Positions 51,726 to 59,555 of a stretch of DNA of 64,000 bases are shown in pieces. This DNA is from an uncultured Bacteroidales bacterium. GTDB lineage: Bacteria; Bacteroidota; Bacteroidia; Bacteroidales; Paludibacteraceae. The position numbers were made by a program, and so were the translations under genes. The DNA is taken from NCBI GenBank assembly GCA_900316005.1, contig ONBH01000004.1, positions 1-64,000 of the forward strand, read 5' to 3'. Position 1 is the first letter of the stretch; every line of letters starts with the position of its first letter. The notes under the pieces were generated by a model, which was given only the letters and a program-made list of their open reading frames with translations, searched no databases and had not been told where the DNA came from.

Positions 51726-52667
51726 ATGGACAAAATCATCGAACTAAACGATAACACGGATACCTCTGTTTTCTATGGGGTAAACAACCATAATATGCTC
51801 TGCCTCAAGAACCAGCATCCGGACCTTCGTATCGTGGCGCGTGGTTATCAGGTGAAGGTTAGCGGGACGGAGAGTGCCATTCAGCGATTTGAGAAGAACC
51901 TTCGTGCCGTAGAGCGTTTCTGCATAGCTAACAACACGCTTTCCGAGAAAGAGATTCTGACCCTTTTGCACGGCGGGCAGCCGCAGGAATACCAGAAAGA
52001 AAGTCTCATCCTGCACGGCGTGAATGGCAAGAGTATCGTGGCGCGCTCCCTTAATCAGCAGCGGCTGGTGGATCTATATGCCGAGAATGACCTCCTCTTT
52101 GCCATCGGCCCAGCCGGTAGTGGTAAGACCTATACGGCTATCGCACTGGCGGTGCGGGCGCTGAAAAATAAGGAGGTGAAGCGTATTATCCTCTCGCGTC
52201 CGGCCGTAGAGGCGGGCGAGAAATTAGGTTTCCTGCCCGGCGATATGAGGGATAAGATTGACCCCTACCTGCAGCCGCTATACGACGCCTTGCAGGATAT
52301 GATTCCGGGGGCTAAACTCAACGAATACATGGAGCGCGGGGTGATACAGATTGCCCCCTTGGCTTTCATGCGCGGACGGACGCTCAGTGATGCGGTCGTC
52401 ATACTGGATGAGGCACAGAATACGACCGGTTCGCAGCTGAAGATGTTCCTGACGCGTTTGGGCATCAACGGCAAGATGATTGTGACCGGTGACCTGACGC
52501 AGATTGATTTGCCCGCCTCGCAGCGGTCTGGACTGAAAGATGCCATTGCGCGCCTACGCGATATAAAAGGTATAGCCATCGTCGAGTTCAACCAAAAGGA
52601 TATCGTGCGTCATCCGCTCGTCTCACGCATCGTAGATGCTTACTCAAAGCGTGAAGAGGAAGTCTAA
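51726..52667 (+). CDS. PhoH-like ATPase/RNA-associated protein
   Basis: 313 residues from the ATG at 51726. A KH-like N-terminal region (about 25-80) precedes the PhoH NTPase with Walker A GPAGSGKT (about 128-135) and Walker B VVILDEAQN (near 224). SRPAVEAGEKLGFLPGD and VTGDLTQIDLP are family hallmarks. It is thought to act in RNA metabolism. The 3' end overlaps the convergent aroB by 24 bp. Confidence 0.9.
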   Translation: MDKIIELNDNTDTSVFYGVNNHNMLCLKNQHPDLRIVARGYQVKVSGTESAIQRFEKNLRAVERFCIANNTLSEKEILTLLHGGQPQEYQKESLILHGVNGKSIVARSLNQQRLVDLYAENDLLFAIGPAGSGKTYTAIALAVRALKNKEVKRIILSRPAVEAGEKLGFLPGDMRDKIDPYLQPLYDALQDMIPGAKLNEYMERGVIQIAPLAFMRGRTLSDAVVILDEAQNTTGSQLKMFLTRLGINGKMIVTGDLTQIDLPASQRSGLKDAIARLRDIKGIAIVEFNQKDIVRHPLVSRIVDAYSKREEEV

Positions 52668-53576
52668 CGCTTCGCGAATCTCCGCTTCTTCAGCGGTGCA
52701 GTTCAGCACGGGCTCGCCAACAGCTTTTAGCAACACGAATCGGATAGTATGGTTCGTGTTTTTTTTGTCCTGCCGCATGAATGCGATGAGCCGGTCGTAG
52801 TCCTTGCAACTATAGCCCACCTTGCCGTAGTGCTCTATCATCAGATGGGTCAATAGGCGCAGGGGCTGACGGTCCATATTCAGTTTCATGACCGAAAGAT
52901 ACAATTCCGCTACCAGTCCCTGCATCACGGCATAGCCGTGTGGGATGGGTCGTCCCCATTGCAATCCGGCTTCCTCTAAGGCGTGGCCAATGGTGTGGCC
53001 GAGGTTGAGCCACTGACGGATATTCTTCTCGCGCGGGTCACGACGTACGATGTCGGACTTGATGGCGCGGATGCGGAGAATCAGTTCCTCGCTGATGTGT
53101 CCGTCCTCCAGCGCGCGGAGTGTGGCGTAGAAGTCCTCATTGCTGCTCAGTAGTCCGGTCTTGATGACCTCTGCCATGCCGCTGAGGAACTCGCGCTCGG
53201 GTAGCGTTTGGAGATAACGGGTATCGATGATGGTTTTGGTCGGCTTATGAAAGGTGCCGACCGAGTTTTTGAACCCCTGCCAGTCGATACCGGTCTTGCC
53301 TCCGATGGAGGCGTCCGCCATGCTCAACAGCGTCGTCGGAACGATGCCGAAGCGGATGCCGCGTTTGAAAGTGGAGGCGGCAAAACCGCCCAAGTCGCTG
53401 ATGCTTCCGCCGCCAACGCATAGGAGCATATCGTGGCGTGTAGCCTCGTGTCGCATCAGAAATGCCCAAATCCTTTCTACATTGCGTAGTGTCTTGCACC
53501 GAGGGCCGCCTTTTATCTTGAGCGTCGGATACGGCCATTTCTGCCGTATGCAGCTGTCTTGCAGTACAAAAGTCAT
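52644..53576 (-). CDS. aroB: 3-dehydroquinate synthase
   Basis: 310 residues. Second step of the shikimate pathway, NAD- and metal-dependent. The NAD-binding GGGSISDLGGFAASTFKRG, VPTTLLSMADASIGGKTGID, SGMAEVIKTGLL and the metal-binding NLGHTIGHALE and HGYAV are present. The N-terminal part is about 40 residues shorter than usual, starting just before the Rossmann nucleotide site. It overlaps the upstream sulfatase gene by 4 nt and phoH by 24 bp at the other end. Confidence 0.92.
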   Translation of the reverse strand: MTFVLQDSCIRQKWPYPTLKIKGGPRCKTLRNVERIWAFLMRHEATRHDMLLCVGGGSISDLGGFAASTFKRGIRFGIVPTTLLSMADASIGGKTGIDWQGFKNSVGTFHKPTKTIIDTRYLQTLPEREFLSGMAEVIKTGLLSSNEDFYATLRALEDGHISEELILRIRAIKSDIVRRDPREKNIRQWLNLGHTIGHALEEAGLQWGRPIPHGYAVMQGLVAELYLSVMKLNMDRQPLRLLTHLMIEHYGKVGYSCKDYDRLIAFMRQDKKNTNHTIRFVLLKAVGEPVLNCTAEEAEIREALDFLFTL

Positions 53577-55294
53577 CGTGTCAGTCGTTTTTCAAACCAG
53601 TTGTTGCGTATAATCTTGTCCGACAGGCGGTAGGCCTCGTCTTCGCTCAGCAGGCGGTTGGCGCGGGCATCCGGGTCGTATAGGTCCGCCCCCAGGCCTT
53701 TCCATGCGTAACCTTCACAACCTATGGCGCGCAAAACAGTCGGGTAAATATCCATCTGGTAGCAGAGGTCGCTTATTTCCGTAGGTCCGTCGGCGTGCGG
53801 GGAATAGATGATGAGCGGAATAAAGAGGTCCGTCGCCGTAATGGGCAGGTTGTGGGCTTGGGCGTAGGGCATTAACAGCTGCCGTTCCGATTCGTGGAAG
53901 ATGGCATGGTCGCCCGTAATGACGATGGTCGTGTTGTCCAACCGCCCATGTGCCTCGAGACTGTCTAACAGCAATCCAATGCACGAATCGGCATAGTGAA
54001 TGCAGGTTAGGTATCTTCGCATATCGTCGGGTGTGTCATCGGTAATGGCGGGTACGTTTCCACGGATGCGGGTGAAGGGCGAGTGGCTGGAGAACGTCAT
54101 CACCAGCGAACAGCTCAGCGTGTCGCTGGCCAGTAACCAGCGCTTGGCTTCCCGGCATATATCCAGGTCATTCCATGCGTCTCCGGCAATATGCTCCGCC
54201 TCGATGAGTTCGCGGTAACCATATGCGGGCATGGTGGCGGTGGTGTTCCAGGTTCCCTTGGTGGGGTTGACTGCCGAACTGCGCGGGTAGAGATGGGCGA
54301 TATTGGGGTATTCGTTGGTGGCGAACAGGATGCAGGCAACGCCCAATTGCAGCGGCAGCAGTCCGGTATTGAGGGTCAGTTGCCCGTCGCCGCTGATGCC
54401 GTGCCGCGCTTGCGACTTGACTTTATCCGCAAAAAGGCTGTGCCGGTCGTGCGCCAGGCGGTTGATATGGGGCGTAATGCCTTCGTAATAGAGCGGCCAC
54501 GACTCCAGACTCTCGACCAGTACCAGCACCAGATGACTGTTCGGCTGCAAGCGGACGGCGGAATCGGGTTGCAGGCAATGCATCAACAGGTCCTGCTCCT
54601 CTTCGGTAAAGGTGTCGGCGGCTTTCTGCCGGTAGTTGTTCAGTTTGTGTTCGTAGACAAGGTGCAAAGGCAGGTAACCGATGATGGAATGGTCGCGCAG
54701 CAGACTGTATTGCGCCTCCCAATCAAAAAGCATGCGGTGTTCGCTGACAAAGAACGGCAGCATTTTCTGCACGGTCAGCCGTCCGTAGTCGTGCCCTTTT
54801 TGTTTGTTTACCACGTGAATCAGGGTGTTGTCGGCCATAACAAGCAGCACACCGACGACAAGCGATATGGCGAACGGCACCCAACGGCGTTCCTGTCTGT
54901 CGCGCAGGAAAAACAGCAGAGCGGCATACAACCATGTGGGCAGCAAAAAAAGCAGGGCACGCCAGTCCAAATACGAGGTGACGGAGTTACCGAATCCCTT
55001 CAGGTTGCCTGCGAAACCGAGCATCGAGAGGCTTACAAACATACCGTTGGCACGGAAATACAGCCAGTTGGCGATGCCCCAGATGTCCACTATCAGCAGC
55101 ACCGCCAGCGTCCACCACGGGCGGCGGCTGATGTACACGAACGAGGCAATGCAGACGGCCACGCACAGTTTGGCGGCATAGTACTGCCACGCGCCCCACG
55201 GCATCGCTCCGTCGAAGGCAAAGGTGTGGAACAGTATGTTTTTGCCAAACAGAGTCAGTAAAAATAGTATGAAAACAATATGTTGTTTTTTCAT
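53573..55294 (-). CDS. LtaS-like membrane sulfatase/phosphoglycerol transferase
   Basis: 573 residues from the ATG at 55294. Five N-terminal membrane segments precede a periplasmic alkaline-phosphatase/sulfatase domain (about 250-555) with LVLVESLESWP, SGDGQLTLNTGLLP, FSSHSPF and VITGDHAIF. The nucleophile position seems to be Ser or Thr near SGDGQL. Gram-negative relatives decorate envelope glycans or modify lipids; it is not a lipoteichoic-acid synthase in this cell type. It is the first gene of a pair with aroB. Confidence 0.85.
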   Translation of the reverse strand: MKKQHIVFILFLLTLFGKNILFHTFAFDGAMPWGAWQYYAAKLCVAVCIASFVYISRRPWWTLAVLLIVDIWGIANWLYFRANGMFVSLSMLGFAGNLKGFGNSVTSYLDWRALLFLLPTWLYAALLFFLRDRQERRWVPFAISLVVGVLLVMADNTLIHVVNKQKGHDYGRLTVQKMLPFFVSEHRMLFDWEAQYSLLRDHSIIGYLPLHLVYEHKLNNYRQKAADTFTEEEQDLLMHCLQPDSAVRLQPNSHLVLVLVESLESWPLYYEGITPHINRLAHDRHSLFADKVKSQARHGISGDGQLTLNTGLLPLQLGVACILFATNEYPNIAHLYPRSSAVNPTKGTWNTTATMPAYGYRELIEAEHIAGDAWNDLDICREAKRWLLASDTLSCSLVMTFSSHSPFTRIRGNVPAITDDTPDDMRRYLTCIHYADSCIGLLLDSLEAHGRLDNTTIVITGDHAIFHESERQLLMPYAQAHNLPITATDLFIPLIIYSPHADGPTEISDLCYQMDIYPTVLRAIGCEGYAWKGLGADLYDPDARANRLLSEDEAYRLSDKIIRNNWFEKRLTR

Positions 55295-55311
55295 CCGGTC
55301 TGATTTTGACT

Positions 55312-55344
55312 GCAAAATTACTATTTTTTGCTTAATTGAACAAA
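55312..55344 (-). promoter_or_regulatory. Promoter of the LtaS-like gene
   Basis: Minus-strand TTTG (55341-55344) and TAATTTTGC (55312-55320), gap 20 nt. Confidence 0.8.
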
Positions 55345-55391
55345 TTTATTCCATTATATTTGCATATTTGAAGATTTATTTGCAAATTTTA

Positions 55392-55424
55392 TTTGCATAT
55401 GTCCGAAAAAAGTTGTATCTTTGC
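55392..55424 (+). promoter_or_regulatory. Promoter of udk
   Basis: TTTG 55392-55395 and TATCTTTGC 55416-55424, gap 20 nt. The 130-nt leader has a mini-ORF (MQRL, from 55444), a CGTCA/TGACG hairpin and a rare AGGAGG (about 55521). Confidence 0.8.
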
Positions 55425-55557
55425 AGCGAAAATTTGTTATTGATGCAGAGATTGTAAAGTTGACAAATTAAGCCTTGCCGCAGGTGTAAAAGTGACCGTC
55501 AATCCCTGACGTTAAAACAGGAGGATATATTGAAATAAGAAAAGAACCGTCTTTATT

Positions 55558-56172
55558 ATGTTTATTATCGGCATTGCGGGTGGTACCGGCTCGGGTAAAA
55601 CAACGGTAGTCAGAAAACTCATAGAACGCCTCCCAAAAGGTGAGGTGACAGTTATTCCACTAGACTCGTATTATAACGACAGTTCGAATATCCCGCCTGA
55701 AGAGAGGCAGAAGATAAACTTCGACCACCCGAACGCGTTTGAGTGGCCCCTCCTCATCAAGCACCTGCAGGAACTGAAGGAAGGACACGCGGTGGAGCAG
55801 CCGGTTTACGACTATATTACCTCGACGCGACAGAAGGAAACAATACATGTAGAGCCGAGCGATATCATCATCGTAGAAGGTATCATGACGCTGCATCACC
55901 CCGAGTTGCGCGACGAGATGGATCTGCGGGTCTTTGTTGATGCCGATGGCGATGACCGCCTCATTCGCGTCATCAAGCGCGATATCGTAGAGCGCGGACG
56001 TACCATCGAGGCTGTCATTGAGCGTTATCAGCGGGTGCTGAAGCCTATGCACGAACAGTTCATTGAGCCTTGCAAGCGCTATGCAAATGTCATCATTCCG
56101 CAAGGCGGACACAACAACGCCGCTATCAACATGATGGCTAAGTTCATCAAACAGCAGTTGCGCGACAAATAA
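55558..56172 (+). CDS. udk: Uridine/cytidine kinase
   Basis: 204 residues. Phosphorylates uridine and cytidine for pyrimidine salvage. P-loop GGTGSGKT (8-15), then PLDSYYND, NFDHPNAFEW, YDYITSTRQ, VEGIMTLHHPELRD and the RRIRRD-like RLIRVIKRDIVERGR. The length is typical. The chromate transporter genes follow 10 nt later. Confidence 0.96.
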   Translation: MFIIGIAGGTGSGKTTVVRKLIERLPKGEVTVIPLDSYYNDSSNIPPEERQKINFDHPNAFEWPLLIKHLQELKEGHAVEQPVYDYITSTRQKETIHVEPSDIIIVEGIMTLHHPELRDEMDLRVFVDADGDDRLIRVIKRDIVERGRTIEAVIERYQRVLKPMHEQFIEPCKRYANVIIPQGGHNNAAINMMAKFIKQQLRDK

Positions 56173-56182
56173 ACCCGGCGTC

Positions 56183-56584
56183 GTGTTACTGCTGCAACTA
56201 TTCTGGACCTATCTCAAGATTGGCACCTTCACCTTGGGTGGAGGCTATGCCATGTTACCCTTAATCCAGCGCGAAGTGGTGGATGTACGTAAGTGGATTG
56301 ATGAGAAGGAGTTCCTGAATATGATTGCTTTGGCGCAGGCCGCGCCGGGACTGATAGCGGTCAATAGTGCCATCTTCATCGGGCATCGTATCGCCGGTTG
56401 GAAAGGCGTGGTGGCGACGGTCATGGGTGCCGTGTTGCCCTCGATTGTCATCATACTGGCGATCGCTATCTGGTTTACGGAGTTCAAGGAATTGGGTTGG
56501 GTGGAAGCCGTTTTCAAAGGAATCCGTCCAGCTGTTGTAGCACTCATTACCGCCGCGGTGGTCAAAATGGCTCGCAAGATATGA
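56183..56584 (+). CDS. chrA: Chromate transporter, N-terminal-half protein (short)
   Basis: 133 residues, GTG start. One of the two half-size ChrA subunits: GTFTLGGGYAMLPLIQREVV, LAQAAPGLIAVNSAIFIGHRIAGWKG. Half-size ChrA proteins usually have about 175-190 residues; this one stops after VVKMARKI and lacks the last membrane segments. The stop overlaps the next ATG (ATGA), so it is not obviously a pseudogene. It may work as a complex with the second half. The real substrate is uncertain. Confidence 0.8.
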   Translation: MLLLQLFWTYLKIGTFTLGGGYAMLPLIQREVVDVRKWIDEKEFLNMIALAQAAPGLIAVNSAIFIGHRIAGWKGVVATVMGAVLPSIVIILAIAIWFTEFKELGWVEAVFKGIRPAVVALITAAVVKMARKI

Positions 56585-57165
56585 TATACTGGCAGTTATT
56601 TTTAGCGTTTATGCGTGTCGGCTTCTTGGGCTTTGGCGGAGGCATGGCGATTATATCCCTGATACGCAGTGAGGTATTGGAACACGGCTGGATGACTGAC
56701 CAGGAGTTCGTAGATATCGTCGCCATCAGCCAGATGACGCCCGGACCTATAGGTATGAACTGTGCCACCTATGTCGGTTATACAGCCACGGGTAGCGTGT
56801 GGGGTAGTCTACTGGCGAGCTTCGCCATCATTCTTCCGAGTCTGATAATCATGTCTGTCATCTGTCGTATCTACGATAAATTGCAGGCAAAATGGAGTGA
56901 GAATAAGGTTTATCAGACCGCAATGCGTATCATTCGTATATTAGTTGTGCTGCTTGTTGCATATGCGGCATGGAGTCTGATGAATCCCGCATCGTTTATT
57001 GACAGCCGCAGTTGGGTGATATTTGCGTTGGTGTTAGTGTGCAGTATTCTGCCGGATATGACCGCCAAGACAAGGCTGAAGGGCAGCCGGGTGGTGAATA
57101 TAGCGAGTCACCCGATGCTGCTCATAGCAATAGCAGGAGTAGTAGGACTCCTGCTATATAATTAA
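56581..57165 (+). CDS. chrA: Chromate transporter, second half protein
   Basis: 194 residues from the ATG at 56581; the frame extends upstream but only within the first half gene. It has GFLGFGGGMAIISLIRSEV, ISQMTPGPIGMNCATYVGY and about five membrane segments, the full half-size length. The TAA (57163-57165) lies inside a 7-bp AATTAAG array. Confidence 0.85.
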   Translation: MIYWQLFLAFMRVGFLGFGGGMAIISLIRSEVLEHGWMTDQEFVDIVAISQMTPGPIGMNCATYVGYTATGSVWGSLLASFAIILPSLIIMSVICRIYDKLQAKWSENKVYQTAMRIIRILVVLLVAYAAWSLMNPASFIDSRSWVIFALVLVCSILPDMTAKTRLKGSRVVNIASHPMLLIAIAGVVGLLLYN

Positions 57166-57187
57166 AAATTAAGAATTAAGAATTCTT
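57160..57187. repeat. Heptamer array AATTAAG x4
   Basis: AATTAAA, AATTAAG twice, AATTCTT in register, spanning the stop of the second chromate transporter gene. Confidence 0.75.
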
Positions 57188-57194
57188 TTTCGCA

Positions 57195-59486
57195 TTAGAT
57201 CTTTTCTAATTTGGCGTAGGTAAGGAGCAGGGTTTTCTTGCCTTGCTTGTCGAAGAGGATATCGATTTTCTCGTTATCGTTCTCGTTGTATATGCGTTGT
57301 ACGGTGCCATCTCCGAAGACGCGGTGGCGAACCCGATTGCCGGCGGCAAAGGTGCTGTTGGTGGTAGCAGATGGTTTTGCTGCGGGTGTTATTGGACGGA
57401 ACCTGTCAGTTGGAGTGGCAGTAGGTTGTGCCGTATAGGTCGGGCGGCTATAACCGGGCATCGGCGAGCCGTATCGGGTGGGCGATGGTTGAGGCGTAGC
57501 AGCTTCCTGCAGCTGGAGGCAGCTACGGTCAATATCATTCAGGAACCGCGAAGGCGAGGAGAAATTGATGGTACCATTCTTGAAACGTTGCCGAGCATAC
57601 GTGAGGTTGCACACCTGCATGGCGCGGGTGATGGCTACATAGAGCAGGCGTCGTTCTTCCTCTATCTCAGCGGATGACTTGCAGAACTGTGACGGAAAGA
57701 GATTTTCCTCAAGCCCTACGATATAGACCACGGCGAACTCCAAACCCTTGGCGGCATGGACGGTAAGCAGCGTCACGCGCGGCGTTTGATCCTGTAAGTT
57801 CTCGTCCTGGTCGGTCAGGAGACTGATCTCGCCCAGGAAATCCTGAATCGGCGTGAAAGATATGCCCTCCTGCATGCGTCTGTCCACAAACTCATGAATA
57901 CCGGATAGCAGTTCGTCCAGATTCTGCTTGCGGTCCAGCCCCTCGGCCGTAGTGTCGAGCGCGGCGGCGGTCATGATGCCCGATTCGCGCATAACGGTCT
58001 CGGCAAAGAAGTAGGCATCGGTGGAATCGATAGCCTCCTGAAAACGGCGGATGGTGTCGGCAAAGTTCTGTATCTTGCGTTTGGCAGCGGGTGATACGGG
58101 CAGTTGGTAGCGGTCAGGGTTGGTCGCTACCTCAAACATGGACACCTTATTCTCTATTGCGCATAGCGATAGGCGTTTGACGGTCGTCTCACCGATACCG
58201 CGTGCGGGATAGTTGATGACGCGTTGCAGGGCTTCGTTGTCGTAGGTATTGGCGGCGAGGCGGAAATAGGCAACGGCGTCTTTTATCTCCTTGCGCTGGT
58301 AGAACGATGTTCCGCCATAGATGCGGTAGGGGATGTTGTGATGCCGAAGTTCATTTTCCAGGGCTCGCGACTGGGCGTTGGTGCGGTAGAGCACGGCGAC
58401 ATCATCGGCGGTGATCTTCTTTGAGCCGGTGAGCGGCAGACGCAGGTAGGTGCTGATGCCCTGCACAACGCCCTGTGCCTCCTCGCGGTCGGACAGATAG
58501 CCGGTCAGGCGGAGGCGTGCGCCCTCTTCGTTCTCGGAATAGGCTTCCTTGAATATCTGGTGCTCGTTATGCTTGATGAGGCTGTTTGCTGCCCGCACGA
58601 TGGTTTGTGTGCTACGGTAGTTGCGCTCCAGTTTGAAGAGTTTGGCATTGGCATAGCCTTGCTGGAAGGACAGAATATTTTGGATATCCGCTCCGCGGAA
58701 GGAATAAATCGACTGCGCATCATCTCCCACCACGCAAATATGGTTTTGCGGTTCGGCGAGTTGACGCACGATGAGGTACTGAACATGGTTGGTGTCTTGA
58801 TACTCATCCACGAGGACGTAATGGAAGATCCCCTGGTAATACCTGAGAATTTCAGGATGCTGGCGGAAGAGCAGGCAGCAGTTGACCAGCAGGTCGTCAA
58901 AGTCCATCGCATTAGCAGCCTTGAGCCGCGCCTGGTAGTACTCGTAGAGCCGGCTCATCTCGTAGAGCCGGTCGTATCGGTCGTTTTTCTGAATCTGTGC
59001 ATCCCGTGCGTACATCTCGGGCGAGATGAGACGGTTCTTTGCCGATGAGATGCGGCTGAGCACATCGGGTGCCTTGTACACCTTTTCGTCTAACTGCAGT
59101 TCGCGCACAATCTGCTTGATGAGCGAACGTTGGTCGGGCGTGTCGTAGATGGAGAAATCACGCGTGAAGCCCAACTGCTCTGCTTCGTGTCGTAGGATAC
59201 GGTAACAGATGGAATGGAAGGTACCCATCCACAGATAGCGTGCTTCGCCTGCAGGCACCAGTTTGGTAATGCGCTCCTGCATCTCGCGCGCAGCCTTATT
59301 GGTAAATGTTAAGGCCAAAATGTTCGAAGCCCGCACACCCGAGGCCAAAAGGTAGGCTATCTTGTATGTGAGTACACGTGTCTTACCGGATCCCGCGCTG
59401 GCGATAACCAGTTGGGGACCCTCATTATATACCACTGCAGCTTGCTGCGAGGGGTTTAAATTCGATATTTTATCTAAAAATTCCAC
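57195..59486 (-). CDS. UvrD/PcrA-type ATP-dependent DNA helicase
   Basis: 763 residues, superfamily 1A helicase. Motif I ASAGSGKT (about 29-36), motif II DEYQDTN (near 225), GDDAQSIYSFRGA, motif IV-VI blocks TVHAAKGLEF and VAITRAM. The C-terminus ends with a Pro/Thr-rich tail and a TUDOR-like module (RVRHRVFGDGTVQRIYNENDNEKIDILFDKQGKKTLL), as in PcrA. Acts in nucleotide excision repair and transcription-replication conflicts. It shares a palindromic divergent promoter with the methyltransferase. Confidence 0.93.
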   Translation of the reverse strand: MEFLDKISNLNPSQQAAVVYNEGPQLVIASAGSGKTRVLTYKIAYLLASGVRASNILALTFTNKAAREMQERITKLVPAGEARYLWMGTFHSICYRILRHEAEQLGFTRDFSIYDTPDQRSLIKQIVRELQLDEKVYKAPDVLSRISSAKNRLISPEMYARDAQIQKNDRYDRLYEMSRLYEYYQARLKAANAMDFDDLLVNCCLLFRQHPEILRYYQGIFHYVLVDEYQDTNHVQYLIVRQLAEPQNHICVVGDDAQSIYSFRGADIQNILSFQQGYANAKLFKLERNYRSTQTIVRAANSLIKHNEHQIFKEAYSENEEGARLRLTGYLSDREEAQGVVQGISTYLRLPLTGSKKITADDVAVLYRTNAQSRALENELRHHNIPYRIYGGTSFYQRKEIKDAVAYFRLAANTYDNEALQRVINYPARGIGETTVKRLSLCAIENKVSMFEVATNPDRYQLPVSPAAKRKIQNFADTIRRFQEAIDSTDAYFFAETVMRESGIMTAAALDTTAEGLDRKQNLDELLSGIHEFVDRRMQEGISFTPIQDFLGEISLLTDQDENLQDQTPRVTLLTVHAAKGLEFAVVYIVGLEENLFPSQFCKSSAEIEEERRLLYVAITRAMQVCNLTYARQRFKNGTINFSSPSRFLNDIDRSCLQLQEAATPQPSPTRYGSPMPGYSRPTYTAQPTATPTDRFRPITPAAKPSATTNSTFAAGNRVRHRVFGDGTVQRIYNENDNEKIDILFDKQGKKTLLLTYAKLEKI

Positions 59487-59495
59487 AATTTGGGT

Positions 59496-59528
59496 GCAAA
59501 ATTACAAAAAAGTTTGCATATGTGCAAA
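59496..59528 (-). promoter_or_regulatory. Promoter of the UvrD/PcrA helicase (divergent pair)
   Basis: Minus-strand TTTG (59525-59528) and TAATTTTGC (59496-59504), gap 20 nt. Its -33 is one end of the palindrome 59513-59528. Confidence 0.85.
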
Positions 59529-59545
59529 TTTTTCCGTAAATTTGC
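59513..59545 (+). promoter_or_regulatory. Promoter of the rRNA methyltransferase (divergent pair)
   Basis: TTTG 59513-59516 and TAAATTTGC 59537-59545, gap 20 nt. The ATG follows the box by 10 nt, so the mRNA is probably leaderless. Confidence 0.85.
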
Positions 59546-59555
59546 ACGCTGAATT

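Noticed and set aside
56398-56580. Extended N-terminus of the second chromate transporter half.
   Set aside because: The upstream frame lies inside the first half gene; the ATGA overlap at 56581 gives the correct family start.
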